A stretch of 51,689 nt of DNA. It comes from Candidatus Zixiibacteriota bacterium. Lineage in GTDB: Bacteria; Zixibacteria; MSB-5A5; WJJR01. Positions within the stretch are counted from its first letter, which is position 1. The number at the start of each line of letters is the position of its first letter. The DNA is taken from NCBI GenBank assembly GCA_036397555.1, contig DASWIS010000021.1, positions 1 to 51,689 on the forward strand. The letters run 5' to 3'. Shown here piece after piece: positions 23,649-32,788 of the stretch. The notes beneath the pieces are model-generated. The model saw only the letters and a program-made list of their open reading frames with translations. It searched no databases and was not told the DNA's origin. The translations under genes and the position numbers were made by a program.

Positions 23649-26576
23649 CTATCGAGCTGCGCGCAAAGGCATCGGTGGACAGCCTGACGGGTAGGGGCTG
23701 CACTCACACGGATTGCAAAACATCTCGGGCGGACCGCTGCGGAAGGCGACATCGACAAAGCGCACGACGTCGAAGACATTCGTCGTGCCGTTACAGTCAA
23801 CGTCGGTTGCACCGCCGGGAGCGTGCGGGCAGTCGCCATGAATGATCGCCGGTTCGGCGCGGAACGCAATGTCGACAGCGGCGACGATGTCAAAAACATC
23901 GGTCACATCGTCGGCGACCGGGTCGGCGTGATGGGCGCACGCGTCCTGGCCCGGATCGGGGAACTCAGGGCAATCGTCGCACACATCACCGACGTCGTCG
24001 GCATCACCGTCTTCCTGCAGGGGGTTGGCCACGGACGGGCAGTTGTCGCAGTCGTCGCCGACATCGTCGGCATCACCGTCACTCTGTGACAGATTGGCGA
24101 CCGTCGGGCAGTTGTCGCAGGCATCGCCGAACGTGTCGGCATCGGTGTCGGTCTGGTTGGCATTGGCCACCGATGGACAATTGTCGCACGCGTCGCCGAT
24201 GTCGTCTGAGTCAGCGTCTTCCTGTCCGGGGTTGTCGACATTCGGGCAGTTGTCGTCGGCATCGCAGATGCCGTCGCTGTCCGCATCGGGGCAGGTGCAG
24301 GACTGCGCGTTGGAGAAGTTGCTTTCGACAAAGTCGGCCGGCAGGCCGGCGCCATTCGAGAGTCCGACAATGCCGTCGGACGCGTCCATCGACAGTTGTG
24401 TGATGGTGATCGTGCCGTCGAAGAACAACTCAATCTGCATGTTGTTGACGTTGCCTTCGTTGTACTCAGTGACATTCTGCCAGGTGACGGCCACGCGGTC
24501 GGCCAGTTGCCGATGGGAGACCGTACCGCCCGCGGCGGGATTCAGGTCATCGTACAACGCCGCGACCCGTCGCAGCAAGAAGTGCTCTTCAAGCGTTTCA
24601 CTAAAGTCACTGCTGCCCTGTCCGAAGGTCACGTAGCCGTTGGAACCAACGAAGTACGATGAGTATGCCGTCCCATAGATCGACACTTGATTGCCGCCCG
24701 TCACGTTGACCTGGAGATTGGAGTCATCGCTCATCGACAGTGTCGTGCCGCCGGTCGGATCGGTCGGGAACGCGGTCGCATCCTCGCGGCAGACCGCATA
24801 GAAGTCCGGCGAGCCGTTGGGGGCAAATTTCAGCGTCGAGTTTTCCAGATCAAGCTCGGCCTCGTTAAAATGCTCGGTGAAGTAGTCGGCTTGATCTTCG
24901 GTCGTGAACGTATAGCAGCCACCGCCGTTATCATCGGTGGCGGAATTGCCGGCTGCATCCTCAGCATCGACGGCGAAATAGTAATCCGACAACGGCAACA
25001 GGCCAGTCAGTACGACCGTGTGCGCGGTTTGTCCCGAAGCGCCGGTCTGCGCGCCTGTCAGCGAACCGCACGACGGGCCGAAGCGGACTGTGCCGCCGGC
25101 CGGCTCGTCGGTGTTGAAGGTGATCGTCACTTGCGTGCCGTCGATATCCTGCACGACTACATTCGAAATCACCGGCGGGTTGCAGTCCACATCGGCGATG
25201 TCTTCGACGGTCGCCGGGCTGCCCGTTCCGTCATCGGCATCCTCGTATGTGGCCGTGAGCTGGTCGCCGTCGGAGACTTCCAGTGTCCCGCTGGATGCCA
25301 CCGGTGCGCCGGGGGCGGTCGGGATTGTCCCCAGAAAGATCCCCGACCCCGGGGTCGTCTCGGTGAGCGTGACCGATTCATCATCACCGGCATCCGATGT
25401 CACATCGACCGCGTAGCTTCCCAATCCGGCCAGATCAAGGTCGCGCATCTCCACGGTGACCATGTCGGCGCACAAATAAGGATCTCCGATGAATTTAATT
25501 TCGCCAGCGGATGTCACCAGCGGCGGAACCGAGGCGGCGAACGACGTGGTCTTGCTGACCTCTTCGAACTGCAGACCGCCGCCGGTGTTGCCGGTGTTCG
25601 GAACCACGTTCGAACGCGTGCAGGAACCGCCGGCGTCGAAGACGAAATCGGGGGCGCCGCGGACGAGAATGCCCTCGACCTCATAGCTGTTCAGGTTAAA
25701 GACCGGCGAGCCGGAATTGCCGCCATACGTGTCCAGATTGGCCTGAAAGTAATCGAGCGCGGGCTGGTTGTTCTTCACTTCGGCGCCGTCGGCTTCTTTC
25801 ATGGGCAGCACAATCCCGTGTCCAATGACCGTTAGCGGGTCGCTGTTTGGAACGATCCCCGTGCGGCGAATCGGCACCGGACTGCGACCGGTCACTGCGC
25901 GGTCAACTTGCAACACGCAGTGGTCCTGGTCGCCTGCCAACACGCGGTCGATGATGCCAGTACAGAAGTAGACGTTGGCGGCTGGAATAACGGTCGGCGC
26001 CGCCGTCATCGAATCGGGTTTCTTCCAGTCGAACACAAATGCGGTAATCCCGCAGTCGCCGGCGCTGACGCAGTGACCTGCCGTGGCGATGATGTCGTCG
26101 CCCACGAGAAACCCAGTGCAGAATCCGGCCTGTTGCTGCCCAAAGAAGCGCTCATCGGGGCATAACGGGCTGCCGCTCTGAAAGGTCCATGACGACGTCG
26201 CCAGCGTGTAGGTGCCGTTGCCGTTGTCCGTCAGTTCACTTTCGACGACGACCACGCAAACCGCCTCTGCGACGACTTGCAGATTTGGATTGATAATATC
26301 GTACACTTCGCGACGATTGTCCGCGCCATAGATGACTTCGATTTCGGCGGGCCCGGGAACAAGTCCTTCGGGGGCCGAACGAACGTCACCGTAAACCGAA
26401 TCGGCATGTGCGCGCCGAGGCGCGACACCGGTCTCGATTGGAGTGACGATCTCCGGCTTTGGCGACACGCTGCGGTTTCCGGGACCGGCCGCGTCCGGGC
26501 TGTTTGTTTGCCAAAACGGAACGGACACGAGTGTCGCGGCCACGAAAACGACGGACAGAGCGCTGCGAATTGTCAT
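23649..26576 (-). CDS. Secreted trypsin-like serine protease with TSP3 and dockerin-like repeats
   Basis: About 975 residues. The ATG at 26576 has GAGGAG four bases upstream, and a signal peptide follows ([16 protein letters not shown]). Residues 100-350 form a trypsin-like domain with all three catalytic residues: H168 (ATAGHC), D218 ([11 protein letters not shown]) and S288 ([11 protein letters not shown]). Then come an Ig-like segment, a fibronectin type III-like domain ([20 protein letters not shown]), a NIDO-like beta domain ([30 protein letters not shown]), about five thrombospondin type 3 calcium repeats ([20 protein letters not shown]) and two dockerin-like repeats ([38 protein letters not shown]) with a cysteine-rich end. 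It should be an active extracellular endopeptidase, held or sorted by its C-terminus. It shares that tail with the protein at 14280-16433. Confidence 0.88.
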   Translation of the reverse strand: MTIRSALSVVFVAATLVSVPFWQTNSPDAAGPGNRSVSPKPEIVTPIETGVAPRRAHADSVYGDVRSAPEGLVPGPAEIEVIYGADNRREVYDIINPNLQVVAEAVCVVVVESELTDNGNGTYTLATSSWTFQSGSPLCPDERFFGQQQAGFCTGFLVGDDIIATAGHCVSAGDCGITAFVFDWKKPDSMTAAPTVIPAANVYFCTGIIDRVLAGDQDHCVLQVDRAVTGRSPVPIRRTGIVPNSDPLTVIGHGIVLPMKEADGAEVKNNQPALDYFQANLDTYGGNSGSPVFNLNSYEVEGILVRGAPDFVFDAGGSCTRSNVVPNTGNTGGGLQFEEVSKTTSFAASVPPLVTSAGEIKFIGDPYLCADMVTVEMRDLDLAGLGSYAVDVTSDAGDDESVTLTETTPGSGIFLGTIPTAPGAPVASSGTLEVSDGDQLTATYEDADDGTGSPATVEDIADVDCNPPVISNVVVQDIDGTQVTITFNTDEPAGGTVRFGPSCGSLTGAQTGASGQTAHTVVLTGLLPLSDYYFAVDAEDAAGNSATDDNGGGCYTFTTEDQADYFTEHFNEAELDLENSTLKFAPNGSPDFYAVCREDATAFPTDPTGGTTLSMSDDSNLQVNVTGGNQVSIYGTAYSSYFVGSNGYVTFGQGSSDFSETLEEHFLLRRVAALYDDLNPAAGGTVSHRQLADRVAVTWQNVTEYNEGNVNNMQIELFFDGTITITQLSMDASDGIVGLSNGAGLPADFVESNFSNAQSCTCPDADSDGICDADDNCPNVDNPGQEDADSDDIGDACDNCPSVANANQTDTDADTFGDACDNCPTVANLSQSDGDADDVGDDCDNCPSVANPLQEDGDADDVGDVCDDCPEFPDPGQDACAHHADPVADDVTDVFDIVAAVDIAFRAEPAIIHGDCPHAPGGATDVDCNGTTNVFDVVRFVDVAFRSGPPEMFCNPCECSPYPSGCPPMPLRAAR
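23950..24290 (-). repeat. Thrombospondin type 3 repeat-coding array
   Basis: About five in-frame units of the form DADxDxxGDxCDNCPxVANxxQ, 66-72 bases each, lie near residues 762-876 of the protease. DNA similarity between units is high, so the number of copies may vary between strains. Confidence 0.8.
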
Positions 26577-26579
26577 CAC

Positions 26580-26873
26580 ACTCCTCGGACGAAATTAACG
26601 GGATAGGGGGTTCGGCCACATCGATGAATCGGCCAATCTAAGATACCCCCGGGGTCCGACGCTTGCAACGGCATTTGCGGCGTCCGCATAAGGTTTTCGG
26701 CCGATCACGCTCGCCCGTATATCCGCCGTTTATTCCGCCCCCTATCTATGTAATCGGCCCATTGAGGGGCTGCCTTGGGCCGCCATCTGTCTCCATCGGG
26801 ATGGGCCGGTGGCCTGCCATCGCGGACACAAGACCGCCCGCGAGGGACGGACATCGCGGAGATCGGCTTAGGT
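26580..26873. other. Intergenic stretch without a recognisable gene
   Basis: Just under 300 bases between the protease start and the porin stop, both on the minus strand. No protein-like frame, RNA gene or strong terminator was seen. A short direct repeat (ATCGCGGA near 26818 and 26853) is the only pattern noticed. Confidence 0.5.
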
Positions 26874-27998
26874 CTACAAGTCGGTAGAGAACTGGAGGGC
26901 AACGATCTCATCATCGAGGTCGAGACCGTCCGGGAGATCGGAGAACCGCACAATCTGAGTCACGAGCTTGATCCGCGACTTTTCATTGAGTCGGCGTCCC
27001 AGGCCCGCTTCGAACCGCTGCATTGGGTAGTCCCAGCGGGCGCCATCGCCTTTTGCATCGGCCAGTTCTGAGAAGGTGAGGAAGTCGGCCCTGCCGGCGA
27101 GATACCACCAGGTGGCCAGCGAGTATTTCACGTCGACATACCCGCCGACGCTCTCCAGGTCGCCCAGCGTCGGATGTTCGAATCGATTCACGAGGGCCTC
27201 GGCATAGGCGTCCCAGTGGCCCGAGGACGCATGAACGAGCCCGCCGCCCGTCAACTGCTGGTAGTCTTCCAGTCGATTCCCGTCCGGCAGCGATCCGTTG
27301 AGCTTGGGGCTCAGATACGGACCCATCGCTCCCCAGATTCCGACCGTCAATTCCGGTGCGGGAGTAACGCTCAGATGCGCGGCGATGTTCGGATACTCGT
27401 AGATGATCGCGCGAGCCGGCTGTCCGAGGGCGCCATTGGTCAGAGCCACGCCGCAATCGACCTGGCCCAGGGTCGCATACGCATGGACGCCCGTGTTCCA
27501 GCAAAAGTCGTATACGATGGGCGTGTATTCCGATGTTCCGCGATATGCGAGCAAATCTTCGACGCTCTGGAGCGCTCCGGGATTCAGTGAGGTCTTGTAG
27601 TGAAAGATCGCGGGCACCGACACCAGCGGGTTTTTGTCGTCGTATGTTCTCTGTCCCCAGAGCCCGACTGGAGTCGGGATCAATCCCGCTTCAAGATGCA
27701 CCCGCGGTGTGTGATCGTACCGGATGTAGGCGCCATACTGCGAGAAATTATAGGAGGTTGAATTCATGAAGATCTGAACAAACCCGGAGAGCCGTTCTGT
27801 GATCGTTGCATCGAGGAACACACGTGCGCGAAAGGCATCGAACGGCGAATACCCGGCATTGGAGACGTTGAACCAATCGTCGGTCTTATTGCGCGCCACG
27901 GAGGCAAACTGGCCCGATACAAAGAACTCGGACCGCGCCGGTTGGGCCGATGCCAGGATGGCCAGCGCGAGCGTCAGTTCAGGCAGCCACTTGTTCAT
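26874..27998 (-). CDS. Outer-membrane porin-like beta-barrel protein
   Basis: 374 residues from the ATG at 27998, which begins a signal peptide (MNKWLPELTLALAILASAQP, cleavage after ARS). The mature chain alternates short amphipathic strands (FFVSGQFASVARN, GFVQIFMNSTSYNF, YGAYIRYDHTPRVHLEAGLI, GLGRRLNEKSRIKLV), the pattern of phosphate- or general-porin-like barrels, and stops shortly after a typical last strand. The start overlaps the end of the histidine kinase gene by 20 bases, so the two are translationally coupled. With the cupredoxin gene ahead this makes a three-gene operon. The solute carried is unknown. Confidence 0.75.
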   Translation of the reverse strand: MNKWLPELTLALAILASAQPARSEFFVSGQFASVARNKTDDWFNVSNAGYSPFDAFRARVFLDATITERLSGFVQIFMNSTSYNFSQYGAYIRYDHTPRVHLEAGLIPTPVGLWGQRTYDDKNPLVSVPAIFHYKTSLNPGALQSVEDLLAYRGTSEYTPIVYDFCWNTGVHAYATLGQVDCGVALTNGALGQPARAIIYEYPNIAAHLSVTPAPELTVGIWGAMGPYLSPKLNGSLPDGNRLEDYQQLTGGGLVHASSGHWDAYAEALVNRFEHPTLGDLESVGGYVDVKYSLATWWYLAGRADFLTFSELADAKGDGARWDYPMQRFEAGLGRRLNEKSRIKLVTQIVRFSDLPDGLDLDDEIVALQFSTDL

Positions 27999-29769
27999 TC
28001 TCAGACACCCCTGATTCGGCATGCTGTGTTTCTCTCTCCGCGGTCTTGCCGTTCGTCGCGAGCGGCAGCGCGATGATGAAGGTCGTCCCCTCGCCCGCCT
28101 CCGACTCGACGCGGATCGTGCCGCCGTGATCGTCGACCGCCTTCTTGGCTACGGCCAGACCCAATCCCGTACCCTTGGTCTTGCCGAACGTGGCGAACGG
28201 CTCGAAGATGCGCTGATGCAACTCGGCGGGAATCCCGGGCCCACAATCGGCAATGCTGATTTGGGCGACGCCCCCGTTCGCGCGCGATCGGATGGATATG
28301 ACACCGCCCTCTGTCAGAACGTCCAGGGCATTGCTCACAATGTTGTCGAGCGCGCGCCGAATCTTGTCTTTGTCGATGCCGGCGATCGTATCGGCCTGGC
28401 CGGAGAACTCGATTTTGATGCCGCGCGATTCGGCAATGTGATTCCAGGCGTCGACCGCCTCGGCGAGGAAGGCGTCGACGTTGGTCGGACGGCGCGCCAT
28501 GCGCGTCTCGCCGCGCGCGAAGTCCAGCAGATCCTGCGTCATGCCCATCATTCGCTCCAGCTCGAAATGGACCATCGCCGCATAGCGTGCGCGCTTGTCC
28601 GCGGGCATCTCACGGTCGGTTGTCAGGTCGAGCACGCCCCGGATCACCTGCATCGGCGTCTTGAAGTCGTGGATGATGCTGGATGCCATCTTGCCGATGA
28701 CCGCGAGCCGCTCGGCGTCGAGCTTCTCCGCGTTGGCTTTACGGATCGCTTCCATCTGGGCCGCCAGTTCATGGCGCATGCTGTCGACTGCGTCGGCAAC
28801 CATCCTGAACTCGTCGTGCCCTTTGTGTGTGACTTCATGCCCGTAGTCTCCACGGGCCACCGCCTCCACGGCCGCGACCAGTTGTGGAACCCGCGCCGTT
28901 ACTCGCCGTGCGACGGTCAGCGACACCGCGACAGCCAACGCCAGTGCCAGCGTGCCCAGCCACAGCATCGTGGCGCGCAGGTCGGCCACCGGCGCTTTCA
29001 GCCGTTGATCCAATGACATCAGAATGGCATACCGTGCCGGTGCATTGGCGTGCAGCAGTCCGGAGCGAAACAGAAAGCGCTCACCCTCGACCGTGACCGT
29101 TTGCGCCGATCCCGATTCCGCGTATTCCGACGATTGTGCCCGGATTTCTGCGATCAGCTTATTGGAGCGCGGGTCGGCCAGCGTCGAACCGAAGACGAGC
29201 GCGTCGTCGTGGAAGATGACATCGGCTCCCGCGACCCGTCCCATGCTCGCCGCCAGTCCGGCATCGACACGACGACCCAGCGCGACATACCCCATCGTCT
29301 CGGAGCCGACCATGACCGCCTGCGATGAGAGCAGGTACAAACCGTCGTCCAACCTCAGATAGGTGCCTTTCGGAGGGATCGAATCCGGCCAGTCGAGCGA
29401 AAGCACTCCCTCCTGCGAGTCGAGGTGCGCCAACTTGTCTCCCCGTGCATCGCAGACTAGGAAGAGCTGGCTGCCGGAGAGGCGCTGGAATTGACGTGCG
29501 ACCGGGATGGCCGTATTGGGATCGGATTCGGCGACTGCGGCAAAGAAACGTGGATCGTTGGCGACGATGCGTGCCTCGGCACTGAGGTATTCCTGGCTCT
29601 CGCGCCGCCACTCGGTGAAGGTCGATTCAGCGCTGATCAGTTGCTCGGCGATCTGACGGACAAGGTCGCGTTCCAACTGGTAGCTGAGCGCCACCAACGC
29701 GGAACCCAGCGCGATGATCGACACGCTCCCGGCGACGAGAATGAATTTGACTCGCAGCGTCAGATGCAT
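27979..29769 (-). CDS. Membrane sensor histidine kinase
   Basis: 596 residues. A first membrane helix (FILVAGSVSIIALGSALVAL), an outer sensing domain of about 240 residues of cache type (ARIVANDPRFFAAVAESD, YLRLDDGLYLLSSQAVMVG), a second helix (ATMLWLGTLALALAVAVSL), a HAMP segment, the HisKA box SSIIHDFKTPMQ with phospho-acceptor H367, and the ATPase motifs DNIVSNALDVL, ADCGPGIP and KGTGLGLAVAKKAV. All catalytic parts are present. There is no response regulator next to it; the neighbours are a periplasmic cupredoxin (upstream, nine bases away) and a porin (downstream, overlapping), so the signal may be copper, redox state or a solute entering through the porin. Confidence 0.93.
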   Translation of the reverse strand: MHLTLRVKFILVAGSVSIIALGSALVALSYQLERDLVRQIAEQLISAESTFTEWRRESQEYLSAEARIVANDPRFFAAVAESDPNTAIPVARQFQRLSGSQLFLVCDARGDKLAHLDSQEGVLSLDWPDSIPPKGTYLRLDDGLYLLSSQAVMVGSETMGYVALGRRVDAGLAASMGRVAGADVIFHDDALVFGSTLADPRSNKLIAEIRAQSSEYAESGSAQTVTVEGERFLFRSGLLHANAPARYAILMSLDQRLKAPVADLRATMLWLGTLALALAVAVSLTVARRVTARVPQLVAAVEAVARGDYGHEVTHKGHDEFRMVADAVDSMRHELAAQMEAIRKANAEKLDAERLAVIGKMASSIIHDFKTPMQVIRGVLDLTTDREMPADKRARYAAMVHFELERMMGMTQDLLDFARGETRMARRPTNVDAFLAEAVDAWNHIAESRGIKIEFSGQADTIAGIDKDKIRRALDNIVSNALDVLTEGGVISIRSRANGGVAQISIADCGPGIPAELHQRIFEPFATFGKTKGTGLGLAVAKKAVDDHGGTIRVESEAGEGTTFIIALPLATNGKTAERETQHAESGVSENEQVAA

Positions 29770-29778
29770 TGAGGCCCG

Positions 29779-30444
29779 CTACTCCAATGTCATGGCAATC
29801 GCCCGCGCCGACTGTTCGCCAACCGTAATCTCTTGTGCGCCGCGGCGTCCCCGTGCGTCGATCGCCAGGAGCCGATACCGTCCGGGCTCAACATCGGTGA
29901 ACACGAACTCCGACCCGGCCGGGACGATCTGTGAACGATTCGTATTGACGACGGCAATACTGGCGAACATCGACGCGTGGATTTCGCAGAACAGACGGAC
30001 AATTCCCGACATCTCAAAAGTGACGGTCCGAGTTTCGCCCTTCGGGTAACGCCCCAGGTCGAAGTTGCGCGGTGGCGAGTAGGAGAAGACGTTGTGAAAG
30101 AACGCGTCACGGTTTGGAAACGTCACCGTCGCGCCGACCGGTACGACCATCAGGTCGGGCACGAACGCCGTGTTCTCCTGCGCCATGACAAAAGGCGTGT
30201 CGGGGACGATGAGCGGAGTCGGATGGTCGAGTGACTCCAACGCCACGGCCACCATCGCCGAGCCGCCATCCGTCGACGGCGCTTCGGTTGCCGCACCTCG
30301 GGTCACATAGCGTGATGGCTTTTTTGACAACGACCCCGATGCAGAGACCGTTCCGCGAACCTCGGCCGCCAGACCCGTGCTGGCCATCACCAGCAGGGCC
30401 GGGAGCAGACACACGACAATTCTGGTAAGGCGTTCTCGCATCAT
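29779..30444 (-). CDS. Periplasmic cupredoxin-domain protein
   Basis: 221 residues with a signal peptide (IVVCLLPALLVMASTGLAA). Residues 88-167 form a plastocyanin-like domain: VGATVTFPNRDAFFHNVFS, KGETRTVTFEMSGIVRLFCEIHASM. The type 1 copper ligands are all present as H117, C153, H156 and M159. The C-terminal 50 residues (FVFTDVEPGRYRLLAIDARG) look like a carboxypeptidase-regulatory-like strand set. The same pair of domains occurs in proteins annotated as methylamine-utilisation or plastocyanin-like in other bacteria. It may carry electrons or bind copper in the periplasm. It leads the operon with the histidine kinase and porin. Confidence 0.88.
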   Translation of the reverse strand: MMRERLTRIVVCLLPALLVMASTGLAAEVRGTVSASGSLSKKPSRYVTRGAATEAPSTDGGSAMVAVALESLDHPTPLIVPDTPFVMAQENTAFVPDLMVVPVGATVTFPNRDAFFHNVFSYSPPRNFDLGRYPKGETRTVTFEMSGIVRLFCEIHASMFASIAVVNTNRSQIVPAGSEFVFTDVEPGRYRLLAIDARGRRGAQEITVGEQSARAIAMTLE

Positions 30445-30539
30445 TATTTGTATCGGATGTGTCCAGGGGGGCCAACATGGGTGGACCCGCCGATTTAGTC
30501 CGGCTTTGAAAAAGAGGAGTGCCGCGGTCGTCGAGGCAA

Positions 30540-30548
30540 CTTATAGCA
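30540..30548 (-). promoter_or_regulatory. Possible extended -10 promoter element of the cupredoxin operon
   Basis: On the minus strand TGC (30548-30546) directly precedes TATAAG (30545-30540), an extended -10 arrangement about 95 bases before the start codon. No good -35 box accompanies it. The rest of the 172-base gap shows nothing firm. Confidence 0.35.
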
Positions 30549-30616
30549 TTGTCCGGCATAATGTTACACCGGACCCGGGTTGCGGGAAACCGTGGAATTG
30601 ATTGGCTGTGCGGATA

Positions 30617-31768
30617 CTACTCTGAGTCAATCCTGTAGATCTTGCCGTCAAAGGCGCAGAGGTACAACTCGTTGTGCGCATCGATTCCAAACGACGAAAT
30701 GTTTTTGGGCTGCAGGAGAAGCGTCTTGTTCTCAACGATCTCGCCGACCTCGTACCGCAGCGCCCAAATCGTGCCGGTGACGAAATCGGCGTAAATGTAC
30801 GCACCGTAGAGGTCTTTCAATCGTGATCCGCGATACACATACCCGCCCGTGATCGAGGCGCCTTGCGAGTGATCGTATTCATAGATCGGGTCGATGAGCG
30901 GTGCTGTGGTTTCGGCGGGTTTATACGGGTGGGCGCCCTCACGGATGTTCCAGCCGTAGTTGCCGCCCTTGACGATAAGGTCGATCTCTTCCCACAGATT
31001 CTGCCCGACGTCGGCGGCCCACAGCTCGCCGCTCATCGAGTCGAAGCTCATGCGCCAGACATTGCGCAGCCCGTAGGCCCAGATTTCACCGCGCGCGCCG
31101 ACGCTGTCGACGAAGGGGTTGTCGGACGGGATTGCGTACGCCAGTCCCTTTCCGCCCTGATCGACATCAATGCGGAGGATCGACCCCAACAGCGTCCCGA
31201 GATTTTGTCCGTGCCCATGCGGGTCACCCGCCGAGCCGCCATCACCCAGACTCATGTACAGAAAGTCATCCGGGCCGAATACGAGAGTCGAACCATTGTG
31301 GTTCCCGTACGGTTGCTCGATTTCCAGCATGACCGTTTCACTGGCAGGGTCCGCGTGGTTGTGATCGTCTGTCGACACGCGAAACCGGGAGAGCACGCCC
31401 CGACGCGGATCGGAGGCGCTGTAGTACACGAAGAACAATCCGTTGTCGGCGTATTTCGGATGAAATGCCAGCGCCAACATTCCTTCTTCGGTGTGCGATG
31501 TGCGGACTTTGGTGTGCAGGTCCAGAAACGTCGTCATCGACTCGACCGAGGGATCGTTTTCGAACACCCGGATCAGGCCCGCCTGCTCGACTACGAACAG
31601 CCGATCGGAGCCGTCACCGGCGTGACCGATCCACAAGGGACGGTCGAACGTCAAACCGGGAAACGCCGACATCAGGTCCGTTTCCGCATTGGTGCCGGTC
31701 CCGCTGCAGGAGGCGATCGCCAGCAAGGCAATCGCCGCCAAGTGCGTTGCTCCACGCAATCGTGTCAC
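30617..31768 (-). CDS. PQQ-dependent sugar dehydrogenase-like lipoprotein
   Basis: 383 residues from a GTG at 31768 with AGGAG seven bases upstream, overlapping the end of the PAP2 gene's region. A lipoprotein signal ends in LAIASC. The body is the six-bladed propeller of soluble aldose (glucose/sorbosone) dehydrogenases: LTFDRPLWIGHAGDGSDRLF, EEGMLALAFHP, the conserved GNHNGSTLVFGPDDFLYMSLGDGG, RNVWRMSFD, DVGQNLWEEIDLI and GGNYGWN. Members use PQQ and calcium to oxidise sugars or related alcohols in the periplasm; the particular substrate is not readable. It forms a two-gene unit with the PAP2 phosphatase, nine bases apart. Confidence 0.9.
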   Translation of the reverse strand: MTRLRGATHLAAIALLAIASCSGTGTNAETDLMSAFPGLTFDRPLWIGHAGDGSDRLFVVEQAGLIRVFENDPSVESMTTFLDLHTKVRTSHTEEGMLALAFHPKYADNGLFFVYYSASDPRRGVLSRFRVSTDDHNHADPASETVMLEIEQPYGNHNGSTLVFGPDDFLYMSLGDGGSAGDPHGHGQNLGTLLGSILRIDVDQGGKGLAYAIPSDNPFVDSVGARGEIWAYGLRNVWRMSFDSMSGELWAADVGQNLWEEIDLIVKGGNYGWNIREGAHPYKPAETTAPLIDPIYEYDHSQGASITGGYVYRGSRLKDLYGAYIYADFVTGTIWALRYEVGEIVENKTLLLQPKNISSFGIDAHNELYLCAFDGKIYRIDSE

Positions 31769-31777
31769 CGCTGCTCC

Positions 31778-32641
31778 TTACAAGGCAAAGCTCAATTTGA
31801 AGACGTAGCGGCGCGCGCCGGCGTTATCCGTGGCGTCGCCGCCAGTCTCATAGGAGAAATGATAATACAATTCGGCCAATGCCGCACCGACTGCCGCGCC
31901 GACGGCGACGTCGGTAAAGTAATGACGGTCGGCATGCAAACGCGACAGCGCGACGATGCCCGCCCAGCCGAATGAGATGGCCGGTGAGAGCCAACGGCCG
32001 GTCTCATACTCGTCGCGTCTCCACTCACTGCGCATGTGGCGGCGGAACCGCTTGTTAAAAAAAGCCGCCGCGAAGAACGCCGTGGACGAATGGCCGGAGA
32101 AAAACGAGCGCCGGTGGTCAGGATCCCCTGGTTCCAAACCCGGCGGGAATTCAGCGCCGGCCGCGCGGTAGGGGCGTTCCCGTTGCACGAACGACTTGCC
32201 GATGCGAGTCAGTCCCGCCGTCGCCGCCCAACCCGATAAAAACATCGGGATGTCGCGGGAGAATTCGCGTCGGTCCGCATCGATTGCCGCCACTCCGATC
32301 GCAGCCATGGTGGGGGTCAGGACGCTGCCGAAACGGTTATCCAGAAAGTTGGAGCGCCATTCGTCGCCGGGGTGAATCGCGTTTCGCATGATTCGGTCGA
32401 GCGGGTTGAGTCGGAACTCCGACGCCGATTCGATCGCCGTTTCCGACCGTGGCAGGAAGTACCCCAGGAGGCAAACCGAGGCCGACGCGCCGATGATCAG
32501 CGCTTCCTCGCCATCACTCAGATCGCGCAGGTTGCTCTCTGCGTGAGCGAGCGGAGCGCTCGCCATCACGATGGCAAGCAGCCATACGGCGGGGCCACGC
32601 CCGGACAGGCAGCGAGCGGGCATCGTGGGCGGTAAGCACAT
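31778..32641 (-). CDS. PAP2-family membrane phosphatase
   Basis: 287 residues from the ATG at 32641 (an ATG at 32623 is possible; the frame reaches 32749 but that would run into the divergent promoter). A signal-like first helix (AVWLLAIVMASAPLAHA) is followed by the three PAP2 motifs: KSFVQRERPYR, FFSGHSSTAFF and SRLHADRHYFTDV. These form the vanadate-haloperoxidase-like active site of lipid phosphatases such as PgpB or undecaprenyl pyrophosphate phosphatases. The polar spacing and signal point to action on the outer side of the inner membrane. Substrate unknown. Confidence 0.88.
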   Translation of the reverse strand: MCLPPTMPARCLSGRGPAVWLLAIVMASAPLAHAESNLRDLSDGEEALIIGASASVCLLGYFLPRSETAIESASEFRLNPLDRIMRNAIHPGDEWRSNFLDNRFGSVLTPTMAAIGVAAIDADRREFSRDIPMFLSGWAATAGLTRIGKSFVQRERPYRAAGAEFPPGLEPGDPDHRRSFFSGHSSTAFFAAAFFNKRFRRHMRSEWRRDEYETGRWLSPAISFGWAGIVALSRLHADRHYFTDVAVGAAVGAALAELYYHFSYETGGDATDNAGARRYVFKLSFAL

Positions 32642-32704
32642 GCGGCATCCGGAAAGCGATCCGGAAGGCGACAATCGCGACAAGGACCCCTGGATGCAAA
32701 GGAA

Positions 32705-32734
32705 TTGTACAGCAGAACCCGCCCGCGGTATATT
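32705..32734 (+). promoter_or_regulatory. Possible promoter of the transporter/two-component run
   Basis: TTGTAC (32705-32710) and TATATT (32729-32734) are 18 bases apart, with the start codon at 32789. The -10 box matches five of six bases, the -35 only three. Confidence 0.45.
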
Positions 32735-32788
32735 AGATCGTTTCCTCACGATGCCGGATCAACTCCCCGCCGCGCCACCTTCCAGACT

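Noticed and set aside
23950-24290. Regular repeats that could resemble a CRISPR array
   Set aside because: The units are in frame, code for thrombospondin type 3 calcium repeats and lack unique spacers of constant length.
24687-25835. A 382-codon open frame on the plus strand
   Set aside because: It is antisense to the protease gene, whose product has a signal peptide and catalytic triad. The plus-strand product shows no motif.
28021-29016. A 331-codon open frame on the plus strand
   Set aside because: It is antisense to the histidine kinase gene with all its motifs; the composition is that of a shadow frame.
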